Source: Corythucha ciliata (taxonomy: Eukaryota > Arthropoda > Insecta > Hemiptera > Tingidae). From it: a stretch of DNA of 64,000 bases. The stretch spans positions 46,562,001 to 46,626,000 of the forward strand of contig CM075943.1 of NCBI GenBank assembly GCA_038030265.1. The letters run 5' to 3'. This document shows positions 61,001 through 64,000 of the stretch, piece by piece. A program made the translations under genes and the position numbers. The number at the start of each line of letters is the position of its first letter. The first letter of the stretch is position 1. The notes below the pieces were generated by a model. That model was not told the DNA's origin. It saw only the letters and a list, made by a program, of their open reading frames with translations, and did no database searches.

Positions 61001-64000
61001 GCTAACTCCGAGCCCAAATTGCAGTCTTTCGTCGCGGGCGACGAAAATTCTTACGATGAAGACGATCATGACCATGAAAAAACGAGACAAGAGAACGGTC
61101 CTGAAGGATTGTCGCGCCTGCCTACTCTTCCCGCTATCATGATGAAAAGAGGCAGGGGGCGGCCTAAAAAGTCACCGCCGGTGCTTGAGCCTAATTTCCC
61201 TATGCCGAACAAAGAACTTTCCCCCGCTGAGAAGAAGTCAGAGACGATCAGTGACACCGGTCTTTTGACCCTATCTGACAAAAGCAAGGAGTTGGCTTTG
61301 AAGTGCGCCAGAATCGCTTTCACTAAGGGCTTAATAAAAAACAAAGAGCATAAGCACAAAAAAAGGAAAAAACATGGCCCCGAATTCCGACGACTCGATC
61401 CTGAGTTCTTGTCTGAACTGTCTCGGTTGGCAGACATGATTCGCGTGTCGTGCTATATTTCTTCAACGCCTACCAAAAATGACGTTCCAAAAATAAAAGA
61501 AACTGGCAGACAAAGCAAAAGTAGCAGAAAGCAAAAAAACCAAATAGTAGAGGAGGCTGTGAGAAATGAAACAGAGATGAAACAGCAAACTCTAGACAGT
61601 AGTAGCGTGGTTGACATCGAGGAATCCGAGCAACGTGAGGATCGGTGCACTGCTCGCTGCAAGGACTCAAAACTGTCTAGACAATCGGAAAACCAAGGGT
61701 CTGCGAAATCAAATATTTCGAAAAAAGAAAAGAGATCCTCGAAAAATTCAAAAAATAAAGACAGAGGTCGAACAAAAGCAGCTCTTCGTGAAAGGAATCG
61801 AAATCGAAATTCTTCAGGAAGGGAGAAGCGATCATCGAAGTCGTCGAAGAAAAAAAATCGGGCATCTTCTCCTGGAGAAAAGTCAACACGCGGGCTCTTT
61901 GAGAGGAAAAATGAATTTTCTCCGGTAAACGTGGCGCACGACAATAAGGACAGGGACGAGTCCGTCAACAACGAATCTTCAAATGGAGAAAACAATCGGT
62001 TTGTCTCGAAAGGAGAGAGTTCTACTCAGACTGTTCAGTTCGACCCCGATGGCAATGAAAAACACGAGGACTGTTGTGAAAGCATTGGACATCAGCAGGG
62101 AAAGGTCGACCATGCTTCAGCGAATTCAGACAAACTGGTGTCATTGGCACCTGAGATTTCACCAGCTCAGGAAAACTCTACAAAATCGAAAATTACTACT
62201 ACGTCGGTACTCCGAGATCGAAATTCAGCTCGTGACATTCAATCTTCCACTAAGGATAAAGGGAGTAAGCCTGCCAGAGACGGTGCCTCGCATTTGGACA
62301 AGGAGGCATCAAAAACTCAAAATGACCAATCCACGTCCGACGTGAACAACGACAAAGATAAATCGACGACGGTTCCGTCGAAAGATAAGATTATTTCCAC
62401 CTTGCCTACAAAAGAAAGGACTAGTACAGCCGTATCGAAAGATAAGTTGAAAGAGAGATCAGTTGGGTCTACTGGCCATCATTCCAAGGAAAAATTGACG
62501 TCAAATCTGCCTCTGAAAGACAGAGACACGAAAGTCGCTTCTGGCCCTAATTTGCCGGGCGCGGCTTCTCTCGGCCAAAAAAGGCGAATCAAGAAGAGCA
62601 CCGTTGATTGCACCAAGGTATGATTATCGTTTTGTATGTATTTTATGTTAATTTTAGGAGTGCCTCGGCAAACACAGCGGTGGACAAAACCGCTATGGAC
62701 TCATGTGTGACGAGGCACTCATAAAAGTTATTTCTTGTTTTGTGGCGCACAAGCTGACTTTTTTTATTATTATTATTATTATTTTTTTTTTTTAGAAAGA
62801 GAAAACGGAAGAGACCAGCAGTAACGAACAACGGTTGCCTCTGAAAAAAAGGCATTACGTCACGAGCGCTTCTTCTGTTGTTTCGGAGAACAGTGAGACC
62901 AGCGAAACGTCTGGTGAATCAGAAGTGAAGACATCAGGCGAAGAAAGCCCGAATCAACAGGTGATTACCCCTACCCCTCCGAGCACGGCTGTGTCCAAGA
63001 CTGAAACAAAAAAGCAAGACAAATGGTGCGTCAACGACAAAGAGGTAGTGTCACCCAAGGATGAATTATCGAGGTCTCAAGGGTCGCCGAGGCCATCAAA
63101 GAGTCACGTTGACTCCGATAGAAAATCGCGAGACGTTGCTGAACCAGTACCTAAAAGAACACCGTTAAGAACTTGCACGTCTCTTTCCAACGCGTCTGGT
63201 TCTACTCCTTTCGCTTCGAAGCGTATGTCAACTCGGCATTCTTCGATTAAAACGGCGGCTGGAGATCAACAATTCAATGGAGTGACTCCTCTTAAACGAT
63301 CTCAACGACTCAAAACTAAAAACGAAGAAGACGATGGAAAGCATTCGACTCAAGTCAATGCCAAAGAAACCGCAAAGCGTCAAACGAAATCCCACGATGA
63401 ACCTTTGGAACAAAAATTAACCGAACTTGTGAAAAACGGGGATAACCCCTGTAGCGACACCCAAATTAACACCAGATTGTCATCAAAAGTGTGCCCGTCG
63501 GTAGGGTGCCTCGATAATAACTCCGATACCGTCAAGACGGCCCCTGACGCAGGAATTTTCGAACCTTCGGTCGAGTCTCCCTCGGAAATCTTAAAACTGC
63601 CGCTGCCTCCTCAGTCTGAAGTTTTGAATAAAATGAAAAGCAAGTTATTACCTCAAGATCAAGACATAAATATGGAGGAAGAGCTGAAAAGCATTAAAAG
63701 GTCCACGGAATGTCGACTCGAATCGACGGGGCCGGGGAGGCCGAAGAGGCGAAAAACTGAGGGTGACGTGAAGCCAACTGTCGAATCAGCTTCGGACAAG
63801 ACACCTATCACGGTTGTGAAGTTGAAGATAAAAAGAAAAAAAATCAACAGAACTGGGTTCCCCGTCAAGAAAAAGAAAAAGAAAAGGTCCGAAATTCACG
63901 TGGCTACCAACAGCTCTGCTCCTCCTGTACTGGAGGACCAAACGAAATTGAAAGTTTCAACAGACGTTGACGTATCGACCCCGGCTTTATCGCCCGGACT
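52003..64000 (+). CDS. ash1: Histone methyltransferase Ash1 (ASH1L), N-terminal part
   Basis: Partial gene running off the window. Exons: 52003..52119, 58484..58600, 58665..58799, 58877..59011, 59086..59511, 59602..59736, 59835..60116, 60185..60383, 60480..60739, 60800..62617, 62796..64000+; about 1610 codons, all phases matching. The start ATG is the first in-frame one in its exon. The protein is low-complexity, with poly-Ser/acidic tracts in residues about 80-450. Recognisable features are AT-hooks at about 504-512 (KRRRGRPSRQ) and 718-727 (KRGRGRPKKS), GPGRPKRRK near the window end, and NVSPDSGIQS (about 545-554). A block EHKHKKRKK...RLDPEFLSELSRLADMIR (about 784-815) aligns with the ASH1L KHKHK...[21 protein letters not shown] region. 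LPLKKRHYVTS and KINRTGFPVKKKKK follow. Ash1 is a trithorax-group H3K36 methyltransferase; its AWS/SET, bromodomain, PHD and BAH domains would be downstream. Intron 1 (6.36 kb) is packed with palindromic elements. Confidence 0.88.
52434..52705. mobile_element. MITE family E, copies 4 and 5, side by side
   Basis: Copy 4 (about 52434-52550) is inverted and carries GATTCCATGACGCCCAATAAGAAACAACATTATCCCGC split over its core; read in reverse it matches the family core GCGGGATAATGTTATTTCTT with small changes. Copy 5 (about 52556-52703) has CAGGTGCC / GGGGCTCCAGG ends and AGAAATGCTGTTATCCCACC. Both have AATGCCGCAAG arms. They lie in ash1 intron 1. Confidence 0.8.
53138..54603. mobile_element. Family B foldback, 1.47 kb, TA target
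   Basis: Terminal repeats CAGGGTG...AGGGGATAAGTGTGACAAA and TTTGTCACACTTATCCCC...CACCCTG, flanked by TA on both sides. The arms stay recognisable for about 500 bases each (for example GATATGATTTTTC...GATTTTTAAGGC, ATCACGGGTTGTCCG), leaving a middle of about 350 bases. A TA target suggests a Tc1/mariner-type mechanism. No transposase frame was seen. Confidence 0.85.
54794..55186. mobile_element. Foldback element, family A copy 2
   Basis: The left arm has CCCCCCTCCAATCATACCTC and GCACCAATCCTGAATTTTAA; the right arm mirrors it and ends CGAGGAAACACATATACAAC. Arm length is about 130 bases with an AT-rich loop. Same family as 1179-1550. Confidence 0.88.
55196..55580. mobile_element. Foldback element, family A copy 3
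   Basis: The left end CCTCGACCCCCCTCCAATCA and interior CACACCAATCCTGGTTTTTA are mirrored on the right by AACCAGGATTGGTGCAG and GGGGGTCGAGGAATC. It immediately follows copy 2 in tandem. Confidence 0.88.
56282..56725. mobile_element. Family B foldback, short copy with a family A piece inside
   Basis: Ends CAGGGTGGATCCGTATAAG and TATACGGATCCACCCTG, flanked by TA on both sides. Arms of about 100 bases are nearly perfect inverses (GGTACCTTCGGAAGTG). The loop, 56386-56626, includes a family A fragment. Confidence 0.88.
56490..56625. repeat. Family A fragment (copy 4)
   Basis: TTTCTGGCATTATTTTTGCA and CACCAATCCTGG are followed directly by GGGGGAGTTGTATGTG, TTTCCTCGACCCCCC and TCGGCGTTACGTAAATTGTC. 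The order combines pieces of copies 2 and 3, as if rearranged. Confidence 0.8.
56728..57599. other. ash1 intron 1, no element recognised
   Basis: No exon, RNA gene or clear inverted repeat seen. The phrase CATTCCCCTG recurs three times loosely between 57110 and 57390. Confidence 0.45.
57600..57995. mobile_element. Foldback element (AATATCGACTGG ends)
   Basis: TAATATCGACTGGTTAAAGG then TGAAAGGTTGTAACCCTC (57600-57640) is matched in reverse by GAGGGTTACAATCTTTTACC then TTTAACCAGTCGATATTA (57957-57995). The middle contains CTTACAACCTTTTA. Only this copy was noticed. Confidence 0.75.
62652..62726. repeat. 75-bp multi-stem palindrome in an ash1 intron
   Basis: The outer stem GAGTGCCTCG/CGAGGCACTC is flanked by TTTTA/TAAAA. 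Inside, CACA/TGTG and an AGCGGT/ACCGCT hairpin also pair. The element lies in the 178-nt intron before the last exon in the window and could be a very small MITE or a folded intron RNA. Confidence 0.7.

Noticed and set aside
61453..61995. Ser/Phe-rich minus-strand frame of 180 codons
   Set aside because: The shadow of the Lys/Glu/Ser-rich ash1 exon on the opposite strand.

Overview
This is a gene-containing piece of an arthropod nuclear genome. The reasons are spliced genes with GT-AG introns, a cuticular protein with a signal peptide and SSSYGAP/SSSYGVP repeats, animal housekeeping genes, and non-coding DNA full of inverted-repeat transposon remnants. I cannot place it more precisely than Arthropoda. 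Coordinates of multi-exon genes are given as spans, with the exon joins in the text; I worked these out by hand from splice sites, reading frame and phase.

Layout: (1) 1-15.9 kb has few genes: a foldback repeat, a two-exon cuticular protein gene on the minus strand (3.8-5.4 kb, with a TATA box), a small secreted protein gene on the minus strand (8.4-9.1 kb), and two LINE-type retrotransposon 3' ends in opposite orientations (14 kb). (2) 15.9-21.9 kb is a compact housekeeping cluster. Yos1/IER3IP1 (+) is followed 43 bases after its stop by TATDN1 (+). RpS6 (-) and V-ATPase subunit G (+) then share a divergent 371-bp promoter interval. (3) 21.9-27 kb is repeat-rich and carries a tRNA-Thr(GGT)-like gene with a Pol III terminator. 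(4) 27.8-31.8 kb is an 11-exon gene (-) for an RS- and proline-rich protein with a 22-nt microexon, a 58-nt last intron and a repeated 3' flank. (5) 32-38 kb holds nested foldback elements (one Mutator-like with a 10-bp target duplication) and a 145-bp tandem array. (6) 38.8-46.4 kb is a complete 20-exon gene (-) for the nuclear pore membrane glycoprotein gp210 (NUP210), predicted at 1862 aa. (7) 48-50.4 kb is BOLA1 (+), 107 aa or longer with an upstream start. (8) From 52.0 kb to the window end is the 5' part of ash1/ASH1L (+). Its 6.36-kb first intron is packed with nested palindromic elements; the SET domain would lie beyond 64 kb.

The genes are mostly unrelated housekeeping loci. Physical links that may matter are the possible dicistronic Yos1-TATDN1 unit, the RpS6/V-ATPase G divergent pair, and the divergent gp210/BOLA1 pair separated by a 1.1-kb foldback. 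The most unusual material is the set of at least six short inverted-repeat families. Several have two or more copies here. One (the GGGGCC family) has an internal core that looks better conserved than its ends.
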